DNA of 64,000 nt from contig OZ024912.1 of the NCBI GenBank assembly GCA_964017125.1, positions 81,868,658 to 81,932,657 on the forward strand. The letters run 5' to 3'. A model generated the notes under the pieces. That model saw only the letters and a program-made list of their open reading frames with translations. It was not told the origin of the DNA and did not search any database. Positions 11,177 through 23,047 of the stretch are shown one piece after another; position 1 is the first letter of the stretch, and every line of letters begins with the position of its first letter. The position numbers and the translations under genes are program-made. This DNA is from Flabesymbios commensalis. Its lineage: Eukaryota > Annelida > Polychaeta > Terebellida > Flabelligeridae.

Positions 11177-11270
11177 ACCAGCATTATATCATCATTATTT
11201 GCTGGATCAATGCTGGGCCAGTGTCTCGTGGTTTGGGGTTCATCATTCGGCCGATATTGATTAATAGAAT

Positions 11271-11365
11271 ACAAGACATTGATCCAATGCTGTTACAATG
11301 TTGGGCCAGCGTCGTACACAGTGGACCAACAATGAACCGACATTGATTCAATGTGTCGTTTTTCT
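11271..11365. mobile_element. M-family palindromic MITE
   Basis: ATTGATCCAATGCTGTTACAATG and AATGAACCGACATTGATTC arms around GGCCAGCGTCGTACACAGTG. A further half copy lies at about 11200-11232. Confidence 0.65.
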
Positions 11366-11512
11366 GGATACATAATTTCTCAGCCTTATTGATTAAGTCA
11401 CCACCGACAAGTAAACAAGAGGTCACGTGGAGGTCAAGTGCACCACGTGGTACTCATTAACATAATTAATGACGATCAGACGATGTAAACAACTGGGCGT
11501 CAGTACAATAAA

Positions 11513-11608
11513 CACCACACGTTGACCCAATATTGGGTTAATGTTGGGCCATCGTCGACGACGTTGGGCTAACAGTTATCCAGCATTGGATCAAGGTATC
11601 GTGTTTGT
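11513..11608. mobile_element. M-family palindromic MITE
   Basis: GTTGACCCAATATTGGGTTA left arm, GCCATCGTCGACGACGTTGG centre, CAGCATTGGATCAAGGTATC right arm, with CGTGTTTG near the right end. Confidence 0.7.
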
Positions 11609-12173
11609 GATAATCTGTTGACATTACTCTAGGTTATGTCATTACAGACTATTCAATTAAATGCAGGTCAATTTAGTTAAACTGTTAGATCACCAACTCA
11701 CGACGGAACGCTACTCTATTATATCGTGCCTTGACATCGACTAGATTATATGGGCCATTTGTCGAGAGCTGAATGACAGTGTGTTAGTCTAACAATTGCT
11801 ATGTTGGGTGTTCTTAACAGAAAAACTACTAGGGTGGGGTGGGGCAAAACGCCCAGGTGAGGCAAAACGCCCACCGCTATTTTGACGTCATTCCACGTGA
11901 TTTTATAGTCTCATGTAATTCTTAAATAACTGCTGCCACATTTTCAATGAACTGTTGAAAATGTCGACCATTTGTAACAAAACAGTGTTGTGTATAAATG
12001 CTAAGTACATAATGTAGCACAATCCTTAGTAAATGCGAGCAGTACTATATAGTCTCTCAAGGCCCAAGGAATACCGAGAACCACTAGTAACCGGGGTACA
12101 TCCAAAGCTACTAGTGTTGGTTACCGATGTATTGTGGTTTCCATTGAAAGATATACATGGTCACGTGACAACA

Positions 12174-12212
12174 CGTGGGCGTTTTGCCCCAGGCAGGTGG
12201 GCGTTTTGCCCC
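12174..12212. repeat. Subterminal repeats of the 2.7-kb transposon
   Basis: Two tandem copies of GTGGGCGTTTTGCCCC separated by AGGCAG. The same motif sits in the terminal repeats, so these may be extra transposase sites or an old right end left behind when the element gained its minisatellite. Confidence 0.6.
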
Positions 12213-12261
12213 TTTTGACTATCATAAATAATTTAATGGGTGATCATGATCTGGATTCGTA

Positions 12262-14338
12262 ATCAGGCTACTCGAGGCTACTGGCCCATCTCACACTCAG
12301 GCTACTGCTGGCCCATCTCACACTCACGTTACTGCTGGCCCATCTCACACTCACGTTACTGCTGGCCCATCTCACACTCACGTTACTGCTGGCCCATCTT
12401 ACACTCAGGCTACTGCTGGTCCATCTCACACTCAGGCTACTGCTGGCCCATCTCACACTCACGTTACTGCTGGCCCATCTTACACTCAGGCTACTGCTGG
12501 TCCATCTCACACTCAGGCTACTTGCACGTCTCACACTCAGGCTACTGCTGGCCCATTACACTCTCAGGCTACTTGCACGTCTCACATTCAGGCTACTGTC
12601 CCATCGCACACTTAGGCTACTGCTGGCCCATCTCACACCCAGGCTACTGCTGGCCCATCTCACACCCAGGCTACTGCTGGCTGATCTCACACTCAGGCTA
12701 CAGCTGGCTCATCTCACACCCAGGCTACTGCTGGCTGATCTCACACTCAGGCTACAGCTGGCTCATCTCACACCCAGGCTACTGCTGGCTGATCTCACAC
12801 TCAGGCTACTGCTGGCTCATCTTACACTCAGGCTACTGCTGGCCCATCACACTCTCAGGCTACTTGCACGTCTCACACTAAGGTTACTGGCCCATCGCAC
12901 ACTCAGGCTACTGCTGGCCCATCTCACACTCAGGCTACTGCTGGCTCATCTCACACTCAGGCTACTGCTGGCTCATCTCACACTCAGGCTACTGCTGGCC
13001 CATCACACTCTCAGGCTACTTGCACGTCTCACACTAAAGTTACTGGCCCATCGCACACTCAGGCTACTGCTGGCCCATCTCACACTCAGGCTACTGCTGG
13101 CCCCTTTCTCACACGCAGGCTACTGCTGGCCCATCTCACACTCCTCAGGCTACTGTTAGCCCATCTCACACTCAGCTACTGGCCCATCTCTAGCTCAGGC
13201 TACTGCTGGCCCATCTCACACTCAGGCTACTGCTGGCCCATCTCACACTCAGGATACTGCTGGCCCAGCTCACATTCGGGATACAGCTGGCCCACCTCAC
13301 ACTCCGGCTACTGCTGACACGGCACATCCCACACTTAGGCTACAGGCCCATCTCACACTCAGGCTACTGCTGGCCCATCTCACACTCAGGCTACTATCAA
13401 TCCCATCTCACACTCAGGCTAATGCTGGCCCATCTTACACTCAGGCTACTGGCCCATCTCAAACTCAGGCTACTGCTGGCCCATCTCACACTCAGGCTTC
13501 TGATCCATTTCACACTCAGGCTACTGCTAGCCCATCTTACACTCAGGCTGATGCTGGACCATCTCACACTCAGGCTACTGCTGGCCATCTCACATACAGG
13601 CTACTGCTGGACCGTCTCACACTTAGGCTACTGCTGACCCATCTCACACTCAGGCTACTGGCCCATCCCACCTTCAGGCTACTGCTGGCCCATCTCACAC
13701 TAAGGCTACTGCTGGCCCATCTCACATTCAGGCTACTGGCCCATCTCACAATCATGCTACTGCTGGCCCATCTCATACTCAGGCTATTGGTGGCCCATCT
13801 TAGACTCAGGCTATTGGTGGCCCATCTCACACTCAGGCTACTGCTGGCCCATCTCACACTCAGGCTACTGGCCCATCTCACCATCATGCTACTACTGGCC
13901 CATTTCACTACTACTGGCCCATCCCACGCTCAGGCTACTGGCCCATCTCACACTGCTCAGGCTACTGCTGGCCCATCTCACACTCAGGCTACTGCTGGCC
14001 CAACTCACAATCAGGCTACTGATCTTTCTCACACTCAGGCTACTGCTGGCTCGTCTCACACTCAGGCTAAGCCTACTGCTGGCCCATACCACTCTCAGGC
14101 TACTGGCCCATCTCACACTCAAGCAACTGCAGGCCCATCTGACACACATGGTAAGCCTACTGCTGGCCCATCTCACGCCCAGGCTAGTACTGTCCGTCTC
14201 ACGCCCAGGCTTCTGGCCTGTCTCACACTCAGGCTACTGACCTGTCTCAGGCTGCCGGCCCATCTCACACTCAGGCTACTGCATGGCCTGTCTCACACTC
14301 AGGCTACTGTGGCCCATTTCACACTCAGGCTACTGCTA
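12262..14338. repeat. 27-bp minisatellite, about 2.1 kb
   Basis: Around 80 tandem units close to GGCCCATCTCACACTCAGGC plus TACTGCT, mixed with 24-bp units lacking GCT and variants with CTGATC, TTGCACGTC or ATTACACTCTC. Because 27 and 24 are multiples of three, long open frames run through it on both strands, but all are just the repeated unit translated. Variants are grouped: GGCTCATCT/GGCTGATCT units cluster at 12660-12830. Confidence 0.92.
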
Positions 14339-14625
14339 GTCCGTCTGACTTGTGTCTTTTTGTATTTTTGCATTTCGAGAACAAAAATAAATAATTAGGG
14401 AATGTAACATCAGGGTAGTGGATAGTGAAATTTAGTATCCAACGTATGCTGGACTACATGTTTTCCTAGAGGTTGGTAGTACATAACTACAGCTTAAAAT
14501 GCTTACGGTAGGCGTTTTGCCCCACCCTACCCTATCTGTATCACATCATACGACGCATAGGTTAAATCTACGTCGTCAATAAATATTTATAAAGGTCCCT
14601 ATAAAAGCATACCATTTAATCACAT

Positions 14626-14791
14626 CAGGGGCGGATCCAGGATTTGAAAAAAGAGGGGGCGCAGGTGGCTCGGGGGCGAGTTTTTAGGCATAATTCGGCC
14701 AATTTAGGGGACTTTTTAAAAAATTTGGCGCAAAAACGGGTGGGCGTGGGCCCCCTGCGCACATCCCCCCCCCCCTCTGGATCCGCGTCTG
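14626..14791 (+). mobile_element. B-family CAG...CTG MITE
   Basis: Reference B copy: CAGGGGCGGATCCAGGATTT at the left and CTCTGGATCCGCGTCTG at the right. A 5-bp duplication CACAT flanks it (14621-14625, 14792-14796). It holds the family words TTTAGGGGACTTTTTAAA and a C-rich run near the right end. CAG...CTG ends with 5-bp duplications fit the hAT5 group. Non-coding. Confidence 0.8.
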
Positions 14792-15110
14792 CACATGTTA
14801 TTGTTATGAAGTATAATATAGAGATATGCTCAACACACATATGTAACATATATCATACTATCATACTATGTTCTATAGTTTGTTAAATAATGTAATTTAT
14901 GTAATATCGCGAAAATTAAATTTAATTCGTTTAATACAGGTTAAAATGGGTCAGCTGTCTAAGTGTGGGTGACACTACAATTCTGGATAATGATTCTGAT
15001 TAGGTTCTTTGCTGTATGGTAAAGATTTCACATAATGGTACATTCATATATTTGATTAAACCATATTATATACCATATTAGGGCCCATATACTATGTCAT
15101 ATACTATGTC

Positions 15111-15203
15111 ATTTTATATTATATTATATTATATTATATTATATTATATTATATTATATTATATTATATTATATTATATTATATTATATTATATTATATT
15201 ATA
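15111..15203 (+). repeat. (ATATT)n microsatellite
   Basis: About 18 near-perfect 5-bp units, followed by looser ATTTTATTATA sequence to about 15260. Confidence 0.93.
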
Positions 15204-15338
15204 GTTTACAATATATATTATATTATAATCGACTATATTATTTTATTATATTTTATTATATGAGCACATCCCAAAACCTAATTATCAATTTCAGTCAGTG
15301 GTATTTAAATTGGTGTGAAGCACTAAAATTACACTTAA

Positions 15339-15580
15339 CCCTTAAAGCGCTGAATTAATTTATAAAAAAACATCGCAACCAAATGGGTTTTTTCCAATTT
15401 GAAATGATCATAAATGTCCTAGTTAGCTCTTCCCGATTCATTTGAATACCTATGTCATGGCTCTACAACCATTACTAATATTTGTATTCTTATAGTGCGG
15501 GGATTGACTTTAGACGTCAGAATCTGACGTCTACAGACGACAGATTCTGTCGACTAAAGTCGGTTCCCGTACTGTAAGGG
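15339..15580 (+). mobile_element. A-family TTAA MITE, complete
   Basis: 242 bp, TTAA at 15335-15338 and 15581-15584, CCCTTAAAGCGCTGAATT to CCCGTACTGTAAGGG, with the hairpin of GACGTCTACAGACG type. Confidence 0.82.
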
Positions 15581-15835
15581 TTAACTCGCTAATCACCACT
15601 AGAGTCGTCTTTAGTATGTTTTATTAGCTGATCAGAGATCACCTGATCACAGTTAATGGGAATGAAATGAGTGTTTAAACATCAAGATCTGCAAATGTTT
15701 GGTCTCAAATAAATATCAGTTATTTGAAAGTGTGAAGTTGAAGTTGTGGGTATCCTCATTTGTTCCTTGTTTGTTTGTGCTTTTTTATTTGTTTGTTTGT
15801 TTTTTTGTTGATTTCCTTTGAAAGCAGTTATGCTA

Positions 15836-15898
15836 ACCCGACGTTAGTTCAATGTTGGCCCAGCATCTACGCCGCTGGCCCAACATTGAAGCGAATGG
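15836..15898. mobile_element. M-family MITE, core only
   Basis: GTTCAATGTTGGCCCAGCAT and CTGGCCCAACATTGAAGC arms. Outer parts are lost. Confidence 0.6.
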
Positions 15899-16135
15899 GA
15901 GATACTCTTTCATATGATATTTTATTACTCTTTCATATGATATTTCGTTAATTTATATTTACAATCATTTTTTTTTCATATATTTGTTTTCTCATCTAAT
16001 TCTGGTGGTTGAGCGAAAATACACATAATATAGATCTGATTCATCAGCATGTGCTTCACCCTGTGACGTGGAACCGGAAATGACTCATCACTGTATATTT
16101 AAAACCAGCATGGTGATTGGCTTAGCACGTCAAGA

Positions 16136-16234
16136 TAACACCGCGTCACGTTGGCCCAATGTGGGTTCATCTGCTGGCTCACCGTCCACGACGTTGGGCC
16201 ATAACTGAACCAGAATTGGGTGAGAGTCTGGAGT
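16136..16234. mobile_element. M-family palindromic MITE, diverged
   Basis: GTTGGCCCAATGTGGGTTCA and GAACCAGAATTGGGTGAGAG arms around CTCACCGTCCACGACGTTGG. Confidence 0.6.
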
Positions 16235-16627
16235 TGGCTGTGGGTATTGTCCACAATCCTATTTTCCACACTAGATGTTGCTCGGGTCAAGCACCCTTTC
16301 ATCTTTAGAGAATAGACCATTTGGTGCCAACGTCCACCACCAGTCAAAAGTTTCCATTAATGTTTAGACAATGTTCAATGTATGGATGTCATTTTTTTTC
16401 ATCGTCAGCATGGTCAACTTTGAAATATTAGCAACGCATTGTCATGCTAAAACATGTAGCCTAGTCCTATATTGTGCCCCGCCAGGCCAGCATAGAAAAT
16501 AATTGTGATTTGTAGATTTGAATCCACTGTTTTAGCAACAGACTGTCACTGACGTCAACAGTGTGTTTTAATGGTAGACCTATATAGTAAGAGGGCTAGC
16601 TTACAGAAAGTGCAGCTTTTTTCAGAA

Positions 16628-16690
16628 ATGAAATGAATGGGGTTTTAGGCCACCTGTGTCCACATATAGGCTAAACAAGGCCAAGCGAAG
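16628..16690 (-). mobile_element. SINE 3' fragment
   Basis: Matches the tail-proximal part of the SINE at 10196 (GGGGTTTTAGGCCACCTGTG on the plus strand, preceded by GAAATGAATG). 5'-truncated, as expected of target-primed insertion. Confidence 0.6.
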
Positions 16691-16926
16691 CTTATTTTGA
16701 AACATACATGCTTTATGTATATCAACCCTTTCAGTGCAGGCGACATTTTTAAGCATATTTCGACATTATTGATTGAAATTGCAATTATTGTTTGGCTACT
16801 GCATGGCAAGCATCACATGACCTCTGTGTTATCATACAGCTGGGTGTGACTGATTATTATGCTTTAATTCCCTTTATTTACATATATAATATCGAAAATA
16901 GGCCCTTATGTATTTTGAGTAGATCA

Positions 16927-17142
16927 CCCCTACAGCGCGGGGAATCTAACGTCTGTAGACGTCAAATTTTGACGTTTAAAGTCGGTCCCCGTTCTGAAAG
17001 AGTAAAAATGTTTATAATGGCCGTAAACCCATAACATAGATATTCAAATGAAGCGGAAAGAGCTAACTAAGACATTTATGATGATTTCAAATTAAAAAAC
17101 AACCTTTGGTTTCCAAGGTTTTTTCAAAAATAATTCACCGCT
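16927..17142 (-). mobile_element. A-family MITE, inverted
   Basis: Reverse copy: CTACAGCGCGGGGAATC, then AACGTCTGTAGACGTCAAAT, GGTTTCCAAGG and an end at CACCGCT next to TTAA (17143-17146). The following C element uses the same TTAA. Confidence 0.72.
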
Positions 17143-17146
17143 TTAA

Positions 17147-17384
17147 CCCTTTAATCGCCAAATTATTCTATTTGAATTTTTACCCACTTGAAGTTGTGTC
17201 TCGCTGACGCGATTCACAACTTCAAGTGAGTGAAAATTATTAAGATTTGACAAAATAGAGGTCAACTCTTTTCTAATCTTGCAGGTTGATGTCACATTTT
17301 ATCTTTAACATATTTAAAATGTGGTACTTAATGAGCTAATAAAAAATGAAAACCCGAATATATGCGGCACCGGCGGTTAAAGGG
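17147..17384 (+). mobile_element. C-family TTAA MITE, complete
   Basis: Reference C copy: 238 bp from CCCTTTAATCGCCAAATT to CCGGCGGTTAAAGGG, with TTAA on both sides. Near the left end is a hairpin: CACTTGAAGTTGTGTCTCGC and CGCGATTCACAACTTCAAGT. Same design as A and D (TTAA, CCC...GGG, one internal hairpin) but no shared sequence beyond the very ends. Confidence 0.78.
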
Positions 17385-17537
17385 TTAAGGGTTTATGTTA
17401 AGTGCTAAATAACGATTTTTTTCTGAAAAGGTGGTCAGGAAAGTCCTGTGGAACTGCCACCGCTAAATATTCGCGATGACATTAGGCTTAGGTCTATACA
17501 TAATTATAAGTAAGCGTCAAATTAGTTGACACACTGA

Positions 17538-17802
17538 CAGGGCGGATCTAGCTTTTCAGTGAGAGAAGGGGTTTAAAGATTGACAAAAAATATTTAGGCT
17601 ACTGTAAAGGGGTCGAGGGGCCCGCCCCTGGGGAAATTTTTGATTTCCAAAGGCTTTCTCATGCAATCCAGGCCCTAAGGCATATATGGCACTGTTTCTC
17701 CAGTGTATATCTCCAAATCATAAGGAAACCCCAAAATAAGGTGATGATTTTATTCTAAAGTGGTTTTGACCCCCCCCCCCCCCCCCCTTGGATCCGCCAC
17801 TG
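17538..17802 (+). mobile_element. B-family CAG...CTG MITE
   Basis: CAGGGCGGATCTAGC to TTGGATCCGCCACTG, with a 5-bp duplication ACTGA (17533-17537, 17803-17807). The right end carries a long C run. Confidence 0.72.
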
Positions 17803-17831
17803 ACTGATGATATGCAAACTGTATTTATTTG

Positions 17832-17956
17832 AGTCGATGGCCTATTAGTCCGACGGACGACCCATTGGTCCGACGACCCATTGGTCTGACGGCCCATTAG
17901 TCCGACGGCCCATTGGTCCGACGGCCCATTGGTCCAACGACCCATTGGTCCGACAG
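17832..17956 (+). repeat. 16-bp minisatellite
   Basis: Seven to eight units close to CCGACGGCCCATTGGT, some one or two bases shorter (ACGACCC). Non-coding. Confidence 0.85.
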
Positions 17957-18227
17957 ATCATTTTTAAATACCAACCTTGCACAGGTAGACTATATTATTT
18001 CTTGCAAGACACCTAGTTTAAAGAAATGAATTTAATATAGTTTTGAAATTATTTGAACTGTTTACAGGGCCTACACATGTAGTTTTTAAACAATAGTTAT
18101 CATTTTCAGTCGCAGTGAAGTAGAAATTGCAATAGCAGTTCCATAGCTGTTGATAAGTAAAACAATGATGCAATTCTAACCATGAAATAATGTATAATAA
18201 TAAGTATCTCATGCTTGGGGTACTGGG

Positions 18228-18641
18228 ATGATTGCTAGAAGTAGTACTTTTTGCCCCCATCCGGGGAGGATCATTAGGGATCTGTTCCGTCAGTTGCATG
18301 CTGTATGGCATGGTGCGGAAGCACTAGTCTACAGCAATCATCCAAGGAAAGCTGCAGCCTCCTCGTATCTGGCCATAATCTTCGGCCGGATTGCCAGTGG
18401 CCTGGCTCCTCCGCTGAACTTTGGTGCTAATGTAGCTCTCGCATCAGTGCGGGCGCTGTTGTAGGCCGTGGTAGCCTTAAATAACCGGCAATAGCGTGTT
18501 TGACATTAGGTCTCTCACGTGGGAGGAATGGAGTTACCCAGAGGGAGTTATCCTTCCTGTTGTTACTCTGGGGACTATCCGACCCGAGGATAGCGGAGCT
18601 GCGTGAAATGCCACAGAGTTTCAGCATTAAATTGCACAGCT
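18228..18641 (+). repeat. Unclassified GC-richer segment joined to K repeat
   Basis: About 410 bases of more balanced composition than the surroundings, with an open stretch 18228-18464 (78 codons, ending ...ASVRALL). It runs without a break into the K repeat, so it may be the 5' portion of the same element, perhaps a decayed LINE end. No protein family was recognised. Confidence 0.35.
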
Positions 18642-18899
18642 AAACCCACGTCTCCGGCCGTCTGGGCATGTCTGGGGGTAGATCCCCTAGACATGCCCAG
18701 AACCCCTTATCGGGCGAGCGAAGGAAAACGCTCTCAATAACCCACCATGCTGTATCACCCCCACCCTCACATCATCATCTGTACATCATTCCATCTCATC
18801 AATTGACTACAACGTTTTTATCGTATTACAATGTTACTTAAAAAACCCTTTGTGCCGAAAAGTGACGTAAAGCAATGATTTTACTACTACTACTTCTAG
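18642..18899 (+). repeat. K repeat with TAC-repeat tail
   Basis: A 258-base unit also found at 62760-63015 with high similarity. It contains a hairpin (CTGGGCATGTCTGGGG/CCCCTAGACATGCCCAG, 18662-18700), the words GGCGAGCGAAGGAAAACGCT and GAAAAGTGACGTAAAGCAAT, and ends in TACTACTAC. A fixed end with a short tandem tail suggests a LINE or SINE 3' end. Confidence 0.65.
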
Positions 18900-19581
18900 T
18901 AATGCGGCCACTACCCTGAAGATTATGAAACGAATTAAAAGAGGTAATAGAGGGCAACAATCAGATTTAGTCTGAGTAGGCCTACTGTACCCACAGCTTT
19001 TAACCTTTTTCAGTGCGGGGACTTTAAAATCGGACATCAGATTCTGAATTTATTACAATATTTTTCCGTGAGCATAACATGCATGCCATTATGACTCAAC
19101 CTATATTATACTGTTATATAGCGAGTCTAAATCCGGAGTCTAAATGTGTGGACACAGCGTTACAACACATAACACGAGATGATGTGGAAAAATACCAACA
19201 TCTATTTATAAATCTGACATTGTGGCTAAAGCTGTTACTTTTCTGAACCATTGATTTCATAACCACAGGTTATCTAGGCCCGTATGCCCGGTAGGCCCAC
19301 AGCTAGGTCTATTTATGTTGGGAATTAATTATAGACCCCTTTTTAAATGCAATTTTCATATTTTTTTTAATTTAATTTTTTTTCAATATTCATATTTTTA
19401 CATATTTTTCATCCAGATTTAAATTAAATATAAACTACTCAAATGTTTAATTAGTTGTAAATAATTAAATGTAATAAGATCACCAGTATTTATATTGATA
19501 TGGAGGGTTATTGTCACTGTGTTATTATCCAAGTATTTCTCTGAAATTGTTATTTGTTGGTGTCTCATACATGAAGGATTC

Positions 19582-19730
19582 CAGGGGCGACCGCAGCTCC
19601 CCGATATAGGTCAAGAGGTAAAATTTAGAAAAATATATGGGTTACGGAAATCCCCAGAATTTTTTGAAAATATGCAGCTAAAGGGGGGGGTGTCAGGACC
19701 CCTCTAACCGTCCCCCTGTGCACGCCCCTG
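19582..19730 (+). mobile_element. B2-subfamily CAG...CTG MITE
   Basis: 149 bp from CAGGGGCGACCGCAGCTCC to CACGCCCCTG, with a 5-bp duplication GATTC (19577-19581, 19731-19735). Shares the CAGGGGCG end with B but continues GACCGCAGCT. Another copy is inverted at 29555. Confidence 0.75.
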
Positions 19731-19735
19731 GATTC

Positions 19736-21044
19736 CATCATTTCAAGCATCAGCACTGTCCGCACTTTGCAATATTCGTTATTGAATATTTTAATTTCAT
19801 TATAGGCCTACCTAAATGCAATGAATGTCGTTCATTTTACAACATCGAAATATTTAAACTCGAAAATTTCGAACATGACGGTGTTTTTTGAAAGAACTAT
19901 TAAGCCTATGTCTATTTAGCCAATTTTAGCCAAAAAGCTCTGTCACAAATTCTAAATCCCAAATAAACAGGTGTTTTACTCTGGACTTCCTGTTTTATAT
20001 AATTATTATATTTGATTCTGCTATATGTTAAACACTATCTTTAGGATTATATAGGGCCTAGAGTTTTTTTTATATTTTCATTATTTTACCACTTTTTTAT
20101 TCAATTTATGTCTGTCCCACGTTGCAGCAACTCTCCGTCACGCTTATTGTTGTCAGATCGTTTCTATACTTTTTCTGACCAAAATATTACTTGGCTGGTG
20201 CATTTCAAGTATTATTTAAATGTGTTTTTGTTTAGAAATAATGATTGTAAGGTTTGTGCAAGTCTGTGGGTGAATATTTTTATTCAACGTCACTCCATAA
20301 CGCGAATTTTTTCACATAAATACTGCCATTAAACTTTTAAGTAGGCTACCCTATAACTTAGCCGGAAATAACGAGTAGGCCCAAGCATATAACGAGTATT
20401 TTCTGTCACTCCATAACAAAAAAAAAAAAAACAACATATTATGGAGTGAAATAGCAGTCACAAATTAACCTATTACTCATTTAAAACCTTTTATGAATTA
20501 ATTTGATATTTTAACCAGCCAGTGACACTTGTTGAAATAGTAGCCTAACTTTTCTTTTTGTCTGTGTTAGCATCGATATAGTATTTGTCTATTGTCACTC
20601 CACAATGTTCAGAAATACTTGTCATGATGGAGAGACAATGTTCGTTATTTTATTGGACCGTACTCTCGAACGAGAATAATCTTTACGGAAAGTATATATT
20701 ATTTGATGGTAGTAAGGTTGCCTTTATGAGCTTCCAGCTTCAGCACCCGCTTTGGATTTTTTTGCTGATTTCTCAGGCCATTTTCAGCCGAATTCCATCA
20801 CTATTTTCTGGTCTCACAGCAGATACCCTCAACTTTTCAAAAGAAAATATTAAAGAGCTTGAAAATATCATTAAAACACGAAGTAGGGCCTAAATTGGTA
20901 GTAATTAGGCCTACACCATAAACCAATCAATTAAATTCAGTGTTTATTTCAAAATTGGGACAGGGTGTCTTTTGAGCCATGAGGAAAATTACGACAGGGT
21001 CAGGTTTTGCCAATGCCGGAGGCACACCCCTACCCATTTCTAAA
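19736..21044. other. Gene-free AT-rich stretch
   Basis: No recognised gene. GTCACTCCATAAC-like words occur at about 20287, 20405 and 20595. The one at 20407 pairs with TTATGGAGTG (20439-20448) across an A-run. An open stretch at 20585-20893 (102 codons) lacks any domain or splice context and is not called a gene. Confidence 0.5.
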
Positions 21045-21867
21045 GGCCCTATTACACATAAGGCGAGAAACGAGAAATCGCGCGAAAAAAAGAATACGAG
21101 ACTTGGGCCGATATTTTCCAGCCCTGACGAATCATCGAGTTTGTTGTGGTGATCGCAACTTCACGTGGAAATCCACGTGGCTTCCGACATGACGTTCATG
21201 AATACACTGCACAATTCTGTGAAACTCAATGACCTTGACCTCCTTTGTTTTCACCGAGCTGGCTAATACAATAATACAAAAGTATGGGGTAGGGATCCTA
21301 TATATGGGCCTAACCTTGTTTCCACCGAGTGACGTCACTGAGTTTCACAGAATGAAGTAGGGGGGAGGGGGTCTTATATAGGCCTATAACCTTATTTTCA
21401 CCGAGTGACGTCACTGCGTTTCACAGAATATGGCCCTGAGACATTTAGATACATGTAGAATCTATCCTTCATCTCTACTGAGCTCGCCCACAAGAGTATG
21501 ATAGGCCTACTCTCCTAATTCTTTCCTCTTTTGTAAAATTTCATGTACCCAAATAGGGCCTACGTCGTTTTTTTTGCTGAAGACGTTGTTTACGCCTTCT
21601 GCTGAGAATCAAAAGAAGCAAGGCTTCTTGTTCCTTATTTCTCTTCATGCTGGTGTGTCTCTTGTCTTCTCTGGGGTTCTTTCTTTTCTCCACATGGGCA
21701 TGCGCCTGTCTGTAGGCTACGTGGCAGTGGCCTAGTCATGTGACATGCTACGTCACACCTGATTTTCATATCCAGCGCGGTTTCTCGCTTTAAGTGTGGT
21801 AAGATCACCGCAGCGAGTTTCTCGCAAATTCGCGCGATTTCTCGCTTCTCGCTCTATGTGTAGGCTA
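21045..21867. mobile_element. About 820-bp element with GCGAGAAA inverted ends
   Basis: GGCCCTATTACACATAAGGC, GAGAAACGAGAAATCGCGCG at the left are mirrored by CGCGCGATTTCTCGCTTCTC, GCTCTATGTGTAGGCTAA at the right. Inside, an 84-bp tandem duplication (about 21303-21430) repeats GAGTGACGTCACTG and GTTTCACAGAAT. No transposase; the exact ends and target duplication are unclear. Confidence 0.6.
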
Positions 21868-23047
21868 ATCGGATTCGCCATTTGTAAACGTACCGCAAGG
21901 TTTATTTATTTAATTGCGGCCCAATTTGTGGCTAGACTGCTTCTAAAGATAACAATGCCATAAAGAAGGCCCTATGTAGGCCTAACTCAATCAAATTTGG
22001 ATAGGCCCTAAGCATATTCAGACCTACCTAACAGCATAGGCCTACATTATTATGGAATCTCTCATTTAGAGTAATTATAGCTTGTTTATACCTGGTACCT
22101 GGGTACCTACGCCTCTACCGGGAATTGACATCACCTCAAAAAGTGAAATAAATAGAAAGTGCTGACTGATTCATTTTTCCCGTTTAAATAGAACTTTATA
22201 AAATGAAATGTAGCCAATATGCCTACATGTATTATAACATATGAGCTATCCTAAAAAATATGCTTATCGTTTAGGCCTACAGGGTCTAATCAATTAATAT
22301 TTTAATAAGAAAATTATAAAATAAATGCGTTCGATCAAAAAATATTCCATGAAAAAATACTTTTCATTTCGCGCATAATTTGATGTGGCCTAACGTTAGG
22401 CCTGAGTAAAAAATAACGGTAGGCCAACCAACTTCCAAAGGAACACCTGGGCCGGCCACTAAAATGTAAAAAAAAGTGCATAGGCCTAGATCTATTAGGC
22501 CTAGGCCTACAGTTCCAGTCCTTCGTGTTCAGTGTTCACTATAGACTCTATTAAAGACCCTTTTAATTCCAATACTGGTGACGTCACACACAGTGAGATA
22601 CCCATGTCACATGTGCAAGCTGCGTCATAAATAGGCCTACTGTAATTGGGGGGTTTTGTACGAGGGGCGTTATCACTAGACAGAAGGCCTACCGGGCTAC
22701 CCTCGAGCTACTACTACTAGACCCTATATATAAAAAGATATAGGCCTAGACGAGGGCTGTTCAGTGCCAGACGACCTAATTCACCGCATGGACGACTTTG
22801 ATCACACTTGAACAGGTCATAGGTTATTATAGGGGGTGTTCCAGTTAATGACCCCCTGCAGGTAAATAATACACGCGTGCAGACTAAATACGCACATGAG
22901 TCGTTAGCACAATGTCAAAGTTGGCTTAATGTTGGCACTGCGTTTGACGTATAACTATAATGCCATAGTCGGCTATGCATAGTCTGACAAGTCACAAGGA
23001 CACTCATCTGCATTGTCAATCACATCTACTGGCTCTAGACGATCGAG
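21868..23047. other. Gene-free stretch rich in TAGGCCTA
   Basis: No coding potential. At least nine TAGGCCTA octamers by eye, including an overlapping run at 22490-22505. A half M copy at about 22912-22955. Confidence 0.55.

Larger units (their letters stand above)
11832..14532. mobile_element. 2.7-kb TA-flanked transposon carrying a minisatellite
   Basis: Terminal inverted repeats of 22 bp with one mismatch: GGGTGGGGTGGGGCAAAACG at 11832 and its complement ending at 14532. TA on both sides (11830-11831, 14533-14534). The GGCAAAACGCCC end motif is repeated inside the left end (about 11857) and twice near 12174-12212. Between the subterminal parts lies a 2.1-kb array of a 27-bp unit. No transposase or recognisable protein domain is present, so it is non-autonomous; the TA target suggests a Tc1/mariner-like mobiliser, but the family is not identified. 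Confidence 0.75.

Noticed and set aside
12240-12881. 213-codon open frame of repeated Cys/Trp/His motifs, and the 214-codon frame at 13754-14398
   Set aside because: Both are translations of the 27-bp minisatellite. Equivalent open frames exist on the other strand, and there is no start context, domain or splice signal.
12262-14338. CRISPR-like regular repeats
   Set aside because: Units are contiguous with no unique spacers, and the context is an animal genome inside a transposon. Same for the 80-bp array at 40545.
18228-18464. 78-codon frame (ending ASVRALL) as a host exon
   Set aside because: It runs directly into the K repeat and has no splice sites, so it is more likely part of a repeat.
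20585-20893. 102-codon open frame as a possible small gene
   Set aside because: No recognised domain, no splice or promoter context, ordinary AT-rich composition; compatible with chance.
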